DNA from: Proteles cristata cristata | Taxonomy: Eukaryota > Chordata > Mammalia > Carnivora > Hyaenidae | Direction: 5' to 3' | Length of the DNA stretch: 64,000 bases | NCBI GenBank assembly: GCA_017311185.1 | Contig: JAESUZ010001741.1 | Location: 124,001 to 188,000, forward strand | Shown: piece after piece, positions 23,111-36,090 of the stretch | Layout of the letters: every line of letters begins with the position of its first letter | How positions within the stretch are numbered: the stretch's first letter is position 1 | Program-made: the position numbers and the translations under genes | Notes under the pieces: generated by a model | Databases searched by the model: none | What the model saw: the letters and a program-made list of their open reading frames with translations, nothing else | Told to the model about the DNA's origin: nothing

Positions 23111-24403
23111 TAATTATAATTAGATTACAATTTCAGAGGGACTAAAGAAAAGATGACTAGAGATCTTTTCTTTTTTCAGATCTTTTCTCTCTCTCTCTTT
23201 CCAGTTTTCCCTGTTTCTATTCTTTGCTTCCAGCAGACAAATCTGTAGGAGCTGAAATTGAGAATCACCTGACAAATCAGTTTTGAGGAACCTGATACTC
23301 TGACACCTTGAGCCTCACACACTAACCCTGACAGCCTGAGCCTCGAGCTCTGTCTGCACCCCCAGGACCTCGGGACCGTTCACAGACAGGACCCTGGCAG
23401 CCTGTCCAAAAGTACAGAATGCTCAGCCTGATGGGCTCACAGAACATGAGGTCACTATGCTATTTGATAATATCTGATATGGAAAATGGGAAAGCACATT
23501 GGATGGATAAAGCCTATATAGATAGTAAGTAAGTTAGTAGCTTATGAGATAAAGGCAAAACCTATAGGTGTCAGCCTCAACGGATCGGAGACCCAGGGCG
23601 GGGAAGGAACTGAGAAAGAGATGACCAGGGCGGGGAAGGAACTGAGAAAGAGATGACGGTATAGTGAGGCACAGGGGACCCTGAGCAAACAGCCCGATGT
23701 CCCGAGCTTTATTTTGCATCATTGTATGTATGTACCTACACAGAGATATGAATCAACAATGATTAACTACAAGAGCTTTGTGAAGTATGGCACCAAATAA
23801 GTAAACACCGTGCAGGACTGGTCTCAGCAGAAAAACGAGATAGGACAGGAGTCTTTTTGGCAGGGTGAAACACAAAGGGGGTGTGAACTGTGTACTGCTG
23901 GCTTCCCTTAGGCAAAATATCCCTATCTGTGTACGAAAGAACAGGCCACATTCCCAAGAGCATTTCACTCAAGTCCTCTCCGGTTATTTTTAACCCTGCA
24001 ATCTCGAGTTTTCTCAGTGATCTTGGAGCCTGAACGAATATGTGCCTGTGGTCATGACGGTGCTCTGTTTCCTACACACAGGACTTGCAGAGTATAGACA
24101 ATTAATAAGCAAGTTGCTGGTGAGACAGGCAGAATTCATAAGTTGTGTTAAATATAGACAAGTAAATACATTAATAACTTGGAAGACACACTAAAGACAC
24201 ATGGAATACAAGGATTATATGACTGAACAAACAGGAGTGTTACTTAGAAAGGAGTAGAAATGGTAATCAAAACTATGTGATATTCAGCAGAGCAATTTCT
24301 CTATTCCTTTATTAGGGAAAACTGAGTTTCCAACAGTGATTTCACAACAAAGGGGAGAAAATAATTTATGACTTTAATAGTCTCAAATTCTAATATAAAA
24401 TTA
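23111..24403. other. Intergenic sequence
   Basis: Apart from the 32-bp duplication I see no named repeat or coding signal. Confidence 0.4.
23593..23656 (+). repeat. 32-bp tandem duplication
   Basis: Two perfect adjacent copies of a 32-bp unit containing CCAGGGCGGGGAAGGAACTG. An exact repeat suggests a recent slippage or duplication event. Confidence 0.9.
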
Positions 24404-24597
24404 GGGGCACCTGGGTGGCTCAGTAGGTTAAGCGTCTGACACTTGACTTTGGCTCAGGTCATGATCTCATGGTTCATGGGTTCTAGCCCTGCGTCAGGCT
24501 CTGTGCTGACAGTGTGGAGCCTGCTTGGGATTCTCTCTTTCCCTCTCCCTTTCTCTCTCTCTCTAAAAATAAGTAAACAAAAAATTTTTTAAATAAT
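24404..24597 (+). mobile_element. Carnivore SINE
   Basis: TSD aaattctaatataaaat near 24386 and 24598. Confidence 0.92.
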
Positions 24598-24730
24598 AAA
24601 ATTCTAATATAAAATAAAATAAATTATAATCAATCACTGTGTTCTAAGGGTATCTTCTGGCTTCAACACATATTTCTAATTTGCAAAGTTCTGTAGAAGC
24701 CATGCCTCTGTATCTGCTATCAAGTTCTTT

Positions 24731-24950
24731 TTTTTTTTTTTTTACCCCATCCCCATTTTTTAAAATGTTTTATTTATTTCTGAGAGAGAGAGAAAGAGGC
24801 AGCATGAGCAGGAGAGGGTCAGAGAGAGAGGGAGGGAAACACAGAATCTGAAACAGGCTCCAGGCTCTGAGCTGTCAGCACAGAGCCCGATACGGGGCTT
24901 GAACCCACAAATCATGAGATCATGACCTGAGCTGAAGTCTGACGCTTAGT
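24731..24950 (-). mobile_element. Carnivore SINE, reverse orientation, head truncated
   Basis: Long T run at 24727-24743; sequence stops at gacgcttag before the usual first 25 bases. Confidence 0.88.
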
Positions 24951-25269
24951 ATGTCTGGGAAAAGGAAGACAATGAAAGAACCTAGAAAATATCAACATTA
25001 AAAGGATGATTGTCCCACTCACTCAAGATTTTCAGGTTAGAAACACATTTTATTCGAGTCTCCGGGAAGTTCTTGGCCAGAACGAGAGATCCCATTGCCC
25101 CTAGAAGTGTTCTACGAAAGCACACAGTAGGTCTGCTCAAAATCTCGCTTGCAACTTCCTCCAGCATTTTAAAATTTCAAAGCCATTGTTTTAAAAATGC
25201 TCAAAGTTACAAGTGGAGAAACAAAGATATTTGTCTTTTAATCTTATGCTCAAAGAAATAAAGCAGCAA

Positions 25270-26110
25270 TTTTCATTCAGCAGAAACTCATCAGAGATAC
25301 AAATAGAAAGGCACAATTAATAATTGGCTTTAATTTACCATTTTCAGTCCAAGAAATATCAATGGACAAAGAAATAAGTATTATAAGAAACTTTAGAAAT
25401 AATCAATAAATAACCTGATAAATACAAATTATTTCCCCAATATGGAGAATGTATCATTTTAAAATTGCCCGTGGAATGTCATAACTTGACTATATATTGG
25501 TCTAGTAAGAAACTGTCAAAATATTTTTTTAATTTAGAAAATAATGTACTAGAAAATATGGGTCAAATCAGAATCAAAATATAATTTTAAAAATATAAAA
25601 ATTTTTGCTTAAAAATAAAATTCTTCTAAAAATATCTCAAAGAGAAAATCGAAACTAATACTGAAGGCTATGTAGAAAGAATGAGAAAACATATATCATT
25701 ACCACTAGGATGTAACTAAAGCCTGTCAGTGGGAAAAATTTATAACCTCAGATGCATTTTTTAAAAGAATATGGGTAAGATTAAAAATGACTGAATTATT
25801 GTTGAGTATCCCATTTAAGAAGCAAATAGGAGACCATAAAACCTACCAACTGAAAATAGAAGAAATTAATAAAGAAAAACTGTCTACATGCTAAGAGAGC
25901 TAAGAAAGTATTCTTGACAAACAAAACCAAAGTACAACCCAGTGGAAAGTCTAATCAAAGGAAAATATAAAATCAGAAGTCAAAATTAGTAATGAAAGAG
26001 TAGATATATGAACAGATGAGAGATATTTTAAGCAAAAATCAAATATATTTACAACTTCATACCCGTATCTGATGATCTAAGTGTCATGAATGACAGAGTT
26101 TAGGATGATA
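25270..26110 (+). mobile_element. Old L1 ORF2 remnant
   Basis: AT-rich, L1-like phrases (gggaaaaatttataacctca, agcaaatagg) but stops in all frames and high divergence. Family not assigned. Confidence 0.45.
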
Positions 26111-26856
26111 TAAATTACCAACATTGATGTGAAAATAATAATGAGCAACACTGACTGAAGCTTGCCGGTGCCAGGAGTTATACCAGGACCACAGACACAG
26201 TGGATCAGTTAGTCCTTTAGTATCATTATCTTTCGACAAATAAACCAAGAATCACAGATGGTAGGACAAACATTCGCCTGGAGTGGTAACCAGAGAAGCA
26301 AATGAAGAAGGTGTTTGACCTCTTCCCACTTTGAGAAGCACTCATTCCTAAGGCAAGTTCCTTCGGATTACCAAGGGTCAGGTCATTCCCGTGGGCTGAA
26401 AACCGTTCCAGGACATAAGAAACAGAAAGCTGCCCAATGCACTGGTCAGGGCCACCAAAACCTCATATAAATAGCACCCAAAAGAAAATAAGTGAGAATA
26501 ATTCAATTCTAACATCTAAAGATCAACATCTCAAAATATTAAGTAAGAATCCAGCAAGAATAATTAATTCAACAGCACCAAACAAAACTCATTCCAGGAG
26601 TCCAAGGTTTTTTCTTTAATGGCCAGACTCATTATTTTACAAATGTAAACTGTGGTCTCAGGACTTCTGGCTAAATAGAGCATCCAGAACCTCTCTCCTC
26701 CCTCCATAATCATAACACTTCAGTTTGGTGAGTAATGTCTATTTTTCCTCAGTTTGTGAACTTCAAAATAGTTTGCCTAGATTAAAAAAAAAAAAAACTT
26801 TCAAGTGAAAAGACAGATGAGTAACGGACCCAAAAATACTCTTCACAGTTCATCAT

Positions 26857-26917
<61 letters not shown>

Positions 26918-27700
26918 TTCTCTAATGTAGAGATAGCACGTATCAAAGAAAAAATCCAGTCACCTACCAGAAAAAAAAAATGGACAATTTTCTAATAGAC
27001 ATTTCTTAGAAAGGAAAGATTTTGAGAAGATTTTAGTCTTATAATATTGAGGAGGTGTGGCGTGGACAAAGTAAAGCTATAGTGACATAATACTTTTCAC
27101 CTCTCAAACTAGCCCCCCCAAAATCCTTTGATGCAGACATAGATACCTAATCTTGAGTGTTCTCTCTGTTCTCCTTAGGCAGGCCGTTTAAACTGAAAGG
27201 CCCATTTTCTTCTCAGTTACAAAGGGGTAAATATGCTAATATCCTCATGGGATTGTTATGGAAATTAAATGTCAAGGAACGTAGAGATAGAGAACACTCA
27301 ACAGTTGTGGGCACTATACAAATGCTAAATGTTACTGTTTAATCAATTCTGCTTGGTGGGGTGGGAGGAGGGTGAGAGCAGAATTCAGAAGCTGCTGGGG
27401 GGTGTGAGCTTTGGCAGGAATACCTGGGGACGGCTACCAGGAAGGTCCACGAAAATTGCCCCCTCGCTACCTTCATCCGCTCCACCTCCAGGACTTGCCA
27501 CAGACGCGTGAACGATTCATATGTACACTTGATGCCACCTGCGGTGGTCCTCGGGGCACAGCGAAGGGCTGGGTACTTTCAGGGGACACTCCGCCAGGAA
27601 AAGGGGCTCTTGGTGTTTTCCTAGGGGAATTACTCCAGCATATTTGAAGTGGTTTAGGTGCGTAAGAGAGTGTCTGATACACTGTAGTTTGAATAAAAAG
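26111..27700. other. Intergenic sequence with MIR trace and microsatellite
   Basis: A diverged MIR is likely at 26150-26260. A (GC)4(AC)n tract of about 50 bp lies at 26861-26914. The rest is unassigned. Confidence 0.45.
26861..26914 (+). repeat. (AC)n microsatellite
   Basis: gcgcgcgc followed by about 22 AC units. Confidence 0.95.
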
Positions 27701-28127
27701 TGGGGACGATGATACATCCGCTTGCACTTAAGTGAGAAAAACAAAAAACAACACAAAATGTCCCTGAAAGGAAGCACAAAAATAAATATTTGCTTGTGAG
27801 GTTGAATCCTAGAGAGGGGTGGGAGGGTGGGGAGGGTCTGTGCTGACACTTCCTCCGGCTGGGGCCACCGCAAAATGTTACCTATACAACTGTATCATCG
27901 ATTTCCAAAAATAAAATTCTACCGTTTGGGACTCCAAGTGGCTAAAGACACAAAACACAAGGAGGAAATGGGGAAAGTTGGGGTTCCTGTTAGTTATTTT
28001 CTAATTGGACCTTAATCCTTAATTTATTATGACAAATTGCCTTTGTGTCTGCCAAGCCCTCAAATCTGGAGAAGGTGGGGGAGGGGGCGGGGCGGTCCCA
28101 GAACCTCGCAGTGGCCTCTGCACGCGA

Positions 28128-28205
28128 AGTGATTGGAGGGGTAGGATTCGAATCTGCGTGACACCAGAGCCGTCAGCCAGCGCTTTGGGCCGCTCAGACA
28201 CCTGT
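28128..28205 (-). pseudogene. Decayed tRNA-Leu-like (type II) sequence
   Basis: On the minus strand a type II tRNA layout can be made out: an A-box-like TGTCTGAGCGG, an anticodon-arm region, and a B-box-like GATTCGAATCC with the palindromic TTCGAA core. The acceptor arms do not pair, the T stem has mismatches, and the base before the anticodon is not T. It is therefore a relic. It abuts a (GC)n(AC)n tract. A chance resemblance cannot be ruled out. Confidence 0.4.
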
Positions 28206-28210
28206 CCTAC

Positions 28211-28223
28211 ACGCTCGCGCGCG

Positions 28224-28266
<43 letters not shown>
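28211..28266 (+). repeat. (GC)n(AC)n microsatellite
   Basis: About nine GC and nineteen AC steps, directly beside the tRNA-Leu-like relic. Composition is Z-DNA-prone. Confidence 0.95.
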
Positions 28267-28268
<2 letters not shown>

Positions 28269-28289
28269 TTCTTTCAGAGTCATCTCCAG

Positions 28290-28768
28290 TGTTGGGAAGA
28301 CACACCAGGAGGCCCCGTGCACATCACCCGCTCCCTTTGGCCCCGGCGTCGAGAGCCCCACAGCCTTCAACCCGCGCAGAGTCGGAACCGTGTGCTTGGA
28401 CCTCCCGTTGGGCCCACCCACTGGATGCCAGATGCCCCCCCACCCCCCCCAGTGTCCGCAGCTACCGGAACAGACCTGAGCTCTGCCAACCGCCAGGGCC
28501 CAGCAGCCCGGTGCCCCTCCCGGCCGCGGGACACGGGGTGCGCAGGGGGGCCCGGCCGGGGAATAAAATATGGCCGTGAGCCCCTCGCGCGGTGTAGGTG
28601 GGTCCCCGACTCGACCCCCACCCCCGTTCCGGCCTCCCAGCCCCCCCCCGCTGCCCCCAGTCCTGGCCCGTCCAGGTCCCCCCACTTCGCAGACCCTCCA
28701 GTCCCAGGCCTGGCTCTGACTTCGCGCCTCCTGCCCGCGCTGCGCGACCGGGTGCCCTCTGGGTCGAG
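28290..28768. other. GC-rich flank of the tRNA-Thr(CGT) locus
   Basis: CpG-rich, with C runs (28435-28450, 28640-28660) and overlapping shadow frames on both strands. No splice-consistent gene model or recognised protein was found. Confidence 0.45.
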
Positions 28769-29110
28769 GCTGCAACCTCGGAGATGAGGGTCACTGCAGG
28801 GCTGCGACCTCAGAGAGGAGGGCGGTCACCGCAGGGGTGCGACCTCAGGCCGAAGGGGGGTGGTCACCGCGGGGCTGCGACCTTGGAGGTGAGGGTCACT
28901 GCGGGGGTGCAACTCGGGGAGGGGGTCACGGCGGGGGTGCGACCTTGGGGAGGGGTTGCGGGTCACCGCGGGAATGCGATCTCCTTGGAGGCCCTTCACC
29001 GAGCGGGTGGGGACGGGTCACCGTGGGGCGCGATCTCCCGGGTCGGTGCGGGTCACCGCAGGGGGGCGACCTGCGGGGGCAGGGGTGACCCGGGAGGGGC
29101 GGGTCACCGC
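28769..29110 (+). repeat. Imperfect minisatellite before tRNA-Thr(CGT)
   Basis: About ten diverged units built on TGCGACCT followed by G-rich sequence and GGTCACCGC. Unit length drifts between about 30 and 45 bp. It is CpG-rich and ends some 610 bp before tRNA-Thr(CGT). The same core recurs at 45650-45965. Confidence 0.85.
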
Positions 29111-29722
29111 AGGCGGGCGTTGGAGCGGAGCAGGCCTGCCATCCTTGGCGAGCGGATTTTCAGAACCGTGCCGAGGGGACCCGAGGGGACAGAAGGGGCG
29201 GGGAGGGAGCCAGCAAACGGCTCTTTTTCTTCATCGGCTGTTTCCAAGGTTGACCACGCGGCTCTCACCCCGCACGCCTCCCGAGAGGCCCCCTGCGAGG
29301 TCGTTCCCGCGGACGTCGGCTGAGCTCCGGACCCGGGCCGCCTCCGCTCGCCCTGGGCGCGCGGCTCTGCGTGTCCCGGGCCTGGGGCCGCAGGCGCTCA
29401 GGCCGGTCCGCGGTGGCCCTGGACCAGCTACTCTGCAAGTCCTGCGGTTGTCTTCAAATTACGCATAGTCCTGCCTGGTCGTGGTCTTTACCGCGGGCTG
29501 CGTAGCCTCCACTCTCTGTGACCCTCTTTCTCCGGATGATGCAAAACCCTTCGTCTGCCCCTGCGGCCCCTGACACTTTGTTCTGCGGCCCCCGGTGCAT
29601 CCTGCGGGAGAGAAGCCTCTCCCTGCAGCCGGCCTGATTTCTGGAGAAAACCGCAGTGGAAGCGGCCCGTCCACCCAGGCCAAGTGACATGAGGCCGACT
29701 GAGTTCAGGGTGGCTCTCAGGT

Positions 29723-29796
29723 GGCTCTATGGCTTAGCTGGTTAAAGCGCCTGTCTCGTAAACAGGAGATCCTGGGTTCGACTCCCAGTAGGGCCT
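29723..29796 (+). tRNA. tRNA-Thr (anticodon CGT)
   Basis: A 74-nt cloverleaf decoding ACG. The acceptor arms GGCTCTA and TAGGGCC pair, with discriminator T. The anticodon loop reads CTCGTAA between the CCTGT/ACAGG arms. The A box (GGCTTAGCTGG) and B box (GGTTCGACTCC) match the Pol III internal promoter. A TTTT terminator follows within about 12 bp. No intron. It sits about 0.6 kb after a minisatellite also found near the other tRNA-Thr. Confidence 0.96.
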
Positions 29797-29799
29797 GGC

Positions 29800-31230
29800 A
29801 TTTTCTCAGGAGACCAACTCTTACCGTGTTATCTTTTCTCGTTGGCGAGTCCCCCCCGTGTCGATCGTACGCATCCCCCCAAATTCTCACCAAACTCCCA
29901 GTGGTAGAACCCAGTCACATACATTGCAACATCAACCCACCACCGAGGAAGAATGCTTATCCTAGTTTGCATCACCTCGTTTTTGAGTGCCAGCAGTGTG
30001 TTATAGTTTAAAGCAGGCAGGCGTGGAGAAATGTGTAATCTCTCGAGATTCTAACATTTTAATGATTTTATAAAGGAAGAGAAATTGATGAACAATTTTC
30101 ACTACCAAGAAAACTTGGGATGTTTGCAGGGAAGGAAGAATGGACAGTTAGGAGCCCTAGTTAATCCTCTTCAGGAAAGTTTAGGAATAATGGTCAACTG
30201 GAAGTTAAAATGCCCTGGACCCAAGAATTCCCAGGGGAGAACAAAGTGACTGTGGGAGAAGAGCAGGCTGGGAATATCTCCAGCCACTTCGTTTCTGCCC
30301 TGGGGACTTATGGGACTTCAGCATCTTCCTGTCTCCGGCCCTTTCATCCAGTAATCCAGCAACAGTCACTGCTGGGCTTCTCTATGGCAGACAAACTTCT
30401 TTCTTCTCTTCTTCCTTCTTCCTCCCTCCTTCCCTCCCTTTCTGTCTTTCTTTCATTCTTTCTAGTTATAAGTGTTTTTTCCCCATGTGGTGAGAACTTT
30501 TAAGATCTACTCAACAACTTTCAAGTATATTATACAGTGTTGTTAACTAGAGTCACCATGCTGTATATTACATCCTTAGGATGCATTTACCTTATAACTG
30601 AAAGTTTGTACCTTTTGAAACCTTCACCTGTTCCCCCTCCCCCACCTCTGATAACCATTCAAGCATATTTTTAAGAGCAGGAAAAACAGCCATGAACAAA
30701 GCTAACAAAAATCACTGCTCTTAGGGATCTTACATTCCAGTGGGGGTGATGCAGAAAATAAAGAAATGAATATAGGAAATACGTGAGATACTAATGAAGA
30801 CTATGGAGAAATCTAAGCAAGAAAAGAATAGAGGGAGCATATATGTTGGGGGGCAGGGTAATCAGAGAATGTTATCCTCTCTCTTGGACAATGTTGGCAA
30901 ATGTTTCAAAATTATTTTTTTAACTTTTTAATAAGACATAGTCACAAAGTGGCCACTATATTACTGTAAGTACCATACATAGCGAGGTTAAACCATCAGA
31001 AGATTGCTCCCCAGCTATGCCTGGACCTCTCCTCTGTTTGATTAGGACTTGACTGAACTAGGGTACACTGCCCGTATTCACACCTCAGCCCCTCTACCTG
31101 GTAGCTAAGCGACCTTTGGCAAAATGCTTTACCTCAGTGTGTATCACTTTCCTCAGATGTAAGATGGAAATAGTAACAGGTATGTATGTATAGAATTTAT
31201 GGGAGGACTTGGTGAAGTGGAGTGAAAGAT
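29800..31230. other. Intergenic sequence
   Basis: Unassigned DNA with a CT-rich stretch at 30398-30465 and a diverged MIR near 31085-31190. No gene seen. Confidence 0.45.
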
Positions 31231-31983
31231 TAGAAAGTGAAAGAAAGGAGTTAAAAGAATCACCATAATTCTGTGCCCAGTGAAATTAGCCTTCAAAAGT
31301 TAAAGTGCAATAAGTGCTTCCTCAAAAAAAAATTTTTAGGCAGTTTGTAGCCAGTAGACCTGCATTGCAAGAAATGTTAAAAGTTCTTCCGAGAGAAGGA
31401 AATGATATAGGTCAGAAAGAAGGAAGAAAGGAAGAAAGAAAAAGAATGAAAGAAGGTAAAGTAAGTGGAGTGAGGTAGGGGGATGGGCTAGATGGGGGAT
31501 CTGGGCATGAAGGGGGGCGCTTGTTGGGATGAGCCCTGGGTGTTGTACGTAAGCGATGAATCACTGGGTTCTATTCCTGAAACCAATATGCACTGCGTAT
31601 TAACTAACTAGAATTTAAACAAAATGTTGGAAAGAAAAAAAGAAGAAAATAAAGAAAACCTTGGGTTTTTTTTTTTTCTCTTTTTCTTAACTGATCTGAT
31701 GGGTAATAGTTTGTTCAAAATAATACCCGCAGTGTGTCAGCGATTATAGCTTATGAATACATGAATGAAGGAACCAGAGAGAAGAATTAGGAATATTTGT
31801 ACTAACAGACTGGTGCTGTGTGGTATGTGAAAGTGTACTTGGGTTCGTTGTGAACATATACCGCAAACTCCAAGGCAAACCACTAAGAAAGCCAAATAAG
31901 AAATATAGTTAAAGTGCTTTGTGAGGAGACAAAATGGAGTCACATAAAATACTCAAAACCAGAGAAAGCAGAAAAAGAGGATA

Positions 31984-31985
31984 AG

Positions 31986-32048
<63 letters not shown>

Positions 32049-32140
32049 AAAAGACAGAAAGACAGACAGAAAGAAAGAAAGAAAGAAAGAAAGAAAAAGA
32101 CAGAAAGACAGACAGACAGACAGAAAGAAAGAAAGAATGA

Positions 32141-32188
<48 letters not shown>

Positions 32189-32222
32189 AAAAGAAAGAAA
32201 GAAAGACAGAAAGAAAGAAACA
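31984..32222 (+). repeat. (GAAA)n/(GACA)n microsatellite
   Basis: About 240 bp of AAAG repeats with blocks of AGAC. All frames are open, yielding Lys/Glu/Arg or Ser/Phe/Leu strings without meaning. Confidence 0.97.
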
Positions 32223-32887
32223 ACAAGGGCAATGCATAGAAATAGTAACAATTGTGGTAGATATTAATCCAACTTTATCAATAATCACTTTAAACGTCAA
32301 GGATTTAAATACCCTAATTAAAGTACTGTCAGAGTAGATCAAAACACAAGACCTAATTACATGTCTATAAGAAACCCCCTTTATATATAAATACATCTAT
32401 AGATTAAAAGGAAAGGGATAGAGAAAGGTATATGATGCCAACAATAATCAGAAGCAAGTTGAAGTAGTTATCTTAATGTTAGACAAAGCACATTTCAGAG
32501 CAAGGAAAATGGTCAGAGATAAATAGTGGCATTTCATCATGATAAAAGGGTTAATTCTCCAAAAGGATGTAACAATGCCTGATGAACATGTGCACAACAG
32601 CAGAGTGTCAAGATATGTGGGGCAAAAACTGATAGAACTTCCAAGGAAAAACGGATGAACCCACAGTCATAGCTGGAAACCTTAACACCTTCGAATACTT
32701 AAGGACGAATCCAGCAAACAGAAAAACCAGTACATTGTTGAGCTCAATAGCCCCATGAATAAACTAAATTTAACTGACATCTATAGATTACTTTATCCAC
32801 CAAAAGAATATACATTTTCCTCCAATGGAATGTGCACCAGGGCAGTCCACTTTCTGGACCCTAAAGCACACCTTAAAAATTTTTTTA

Positions 32888-33100
32888 GGGGCGCCTGGGT
32901 GGCTTAGTCGGTTAAGCGTCCGACTTTCGCTTAGGTCATGATCTCACGGCTCGTGGGTTCGAGCCCCCCGTCGGGCTCTGTGCTGACTGCCAGCTCAGAG
33001 CCTGGAGCCTGTTTCAGTCTGTGACTCCCTCTCTCTCTGACTCTCCCCTGCTCACGCTGTCTCTCTCTCTCCTAGAAATAAATAAAAATATTTAAAAATA
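32888..33100 (+). mobile_element. Young-type carnivore SINE in old L1
   Basis: Full length; 569-type signature; ends aaataaataaaaat. Confidence 0.93.
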
Positions 33101-33787
33101 TTTTTTTAAATATATAAATCATACAATATCTCTTCTCAAACCATAGAGGAATGAAACTAGAAATCAATAACAGATAAATGGAAAATCGCAAGATACTTGG
33201 AGATTAAACAATACATGTCTAAATAACTTACGGGTCAAAGAAGAAGTCTTAAGAGAAATTTTAAATATTTTGAATGAAAATAAAAACAAATTGTCAAAAT
33301 TTGTGGACACAATGAAAGCAGTGCTTTGAGAGAGATTTATAGCATTGATGCATGTATTAGAAAGGAAGACTGGTCTAAAATCAATAATTTACCCCATAGG
33401 TGTGTAGAAAAAGAACAATTTACCAAAGTAAACAGAAGAAAAAGTAAAATAAAAATAGAAATCAATGAAATAGAAAGTGGAATCAATAGAGAAAATCAAC
33501 AAAAGCAAAAATGATTCTTTGAAAAAAATTGATAAAACTGATAAACATCTAGCTATGTAACTAATAAAAAAAAGATAAGATACTAAATTCTAATATTAGA
33601 AGTAAAAGAGAGGCCATCACACTTGAACCCATGAACATTAAAAGGATGATCAAAGAATATTATGACCACCATATATGCTCATAAATTTGATAACCTAGAT
33701 GAAATGAAGCAATCCCTTGAGGATGCGATCTACCAAAATTCATGCAGGAATAAATAGATAAAACCTGAATAGGCCTATACTACATAC

Positions 33788-34104
33788 TAAATTGTGTATA
33801 GTCCCAAAATTCATGTGTGGAAACCTATTCCCCCATCCTAATGGTGTTTGGAAGTAAGTCTTTTGGGAGGGTCATGAGGGCAGACCCCTCAGCAATGATG
33901 TTGGAAACCCCAGACATATCCCTCCCCCTCTGCCACATGAAGACAGTAAGATGTTCATCTATGAGTCACTTAGTGAATCTTCACCACCAGACCCTGAATC
34001 TGCCAGCGCCTTGGTCTTCAACTTCCAGCTTCCAGACTATTTGCTGTTTATAAGTCACTCAGTTTATGGCATTCTGTTACAGCAGCCTGAATGGACTAAG
34101 ACAG
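33788..34104. mobile_element. MaLR-type solo LTR in old L1
   Basis: Starts near ttgtgtatagtcccaaaatt and ends ttacagcagcctgaatggac, the pattern seen at 13084 on the same strand. Confidence 0.65.
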
Positions 34105-35136
34105 TCTATATATTAAAGACACTAAATTAATAGTTAATAACCTTCCGAAACAGAAAGCAACCCAGATGGCTTCACTGCCAAAATCTGCCAGCATTTAAAG
34201 AAGAAATTATACCAATTTTGTTCAAAACTTTTTCAAAAAATAGAAGCAAAGGGAATAACTCTTTCTGTGAGACCAGCATCACCCTAATACCAAAACCAGA
34301 CAGAGATATGATAAGAGAAGAAAATTAAAAACCAATATCTTTCATGCGCACATATGTAAAAATCTTTGACAGAATATTAGCCAGTTGAATCCAGCAATTA
34401 TAAAAAAATTTATAACCCAGTTGGGATTTACTCCTGATAGTTCAGTCTTCAAAAATCTATTAAGGTAATATCACACCAACAGGCTAAAGAACAAAAATCA
34501 AATGATCATCTCAGCAGATGCAGAAACAGCATTTGACAAAACCCAACATTCATTCATAATAAAAACTCTTAGCAAACTAGGAATGGAGGGGAACTTCTTA
34601 GCTTGATAAAGAACATCTACAAAAAACTTATAGCTAACGTCATGCTTAATGACCAGAAACTAAGATCGTGGGCGCTTTCCTGCTCACATCAGAAACAAGG
34701 CAAGGATGCCCACTCTGACCACACCCTATGCAACACCATGCAGGAAATCCTAGCTACCACAATAAGATAGAAAAAGAAATAAAGTATGTAGAGATGGGGG
34801 CAAGAAATAAAACTGGCTTTGCTCACAGATGATCTGATTGTCTATGTAGAAAATTCCAAAAGTATTAAGAAAAATTCATGAAACTAATAAGCAAACTATA
34901 GCACGGATACAAGTTAATATACAAAAATCAATTGCTTTCTTATACACTAGCAATGAACGATTGAAATTTGAAATAAAAAACAATATGATTTATATCACCA
35001 CTAAAAAAGAAATACTTATGTACAGATCTAACATAATACATGTGGGATATATGAGGGAAACTAAAAACTCTGAAAAAAAATCAAAGATCTAAATAAATTG
35101 ATATTCCATATATGTATACTAAAATTCAATATTATT

Positions 35137-35304
35137 GGGGCACCTGGGTGGCTCAGTTGGTTAAGTGTCCAACTTTCACTCAGGTCATGATCTCATGGTT
35201 TGTGGGTTTGAGCCTCACATCGGGCTCTGTGCTGACAGCTAGCTCAGAGCCTGGAGCTGCTTCGGATTCTGTGTCTCCCTCTCTCTCTGACCTTCCCGTG
35301 CCCA

Positions 35305-35359
<55 letters not shown>

Positions 35360-35392
35360 AAATAAATAAAAACATTAAAAAAATTTTAAAGA
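35137..35392 (+). mobile_element. Carnivore SINE with expanded (CT)n(CA)n tail
   Basis: TSD attcaatattat at 35124 and 35393. The CT tract has grown and changed to CA before the A-rich end. Confidence 0.93.
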
Positions 35393-35880
35393 TTCAATAT
35401 TATCAAGATGTTATTTCTTCCCAACTGATCTATAGATTCAATGTAATCCCAATCCAAATTCCAGCAAGTTATTTCATGAATATTGACAAACTGATTCTCA
35501 AGTTGATATATAGAGACAAATGACTCATAATAACCAACACAAATTAAAGAAGAACAAGTTTTGAGAACTATCATTACCTGACCTCAGATTTACTAGAAAG
35601 GCATAGTAATCAAGACACTGTGGTGTTGGTGAGAAATATGTATATACAAACAGATCAATGGAGCAGAATAGAGTGCAGAAATAGACCCACATAAATATAG
35701 TCAACTGATCATGGAGCAAAAATGGTCACTTCAACAAATGGCGCTGGAACAGCTGGATGTCCACATGCAAAAAAAGAAAGAGAAAAGAGAATCTAGGCAC
35801 AGAGCTAGACACAGATCTTATACCCTTTACAAAACTTAACTGAAAATGTATCCCAGACCTAAATTTAAAATGTAAAACCA

Positions 35881-36090
35881 GGGGTGCCTGGGTGGCTCAG
35901 TCAGTTAAGCATCTGACTTTGACTCAGGTCATGATCTCATGGTTCATGAGTTTGAGCCCCATGTCAGATTCTGTCCTGACAGCTCAGAGCCTGGATCCTG
36001 CTTCAGATTCTGTGTCTCCTTCTCTCTCTGCCCCTCCCCCATTCACTCTCTGTCTCTCAAAATAAAGACAAAAATTTTTTTAAATAAAAA
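35881..36090 (+). mobile_element. Carnivore SINE
   Basis: TSD aaatgtaaaacca (one mismatch on the right). Confidence 0.92.

Noticed and set aside
31909..32396. ORFs of 100-147 codons
   Set aside because: Microsatellite translation (Ser/Phe/Leu or Lys/Glu/Arg).
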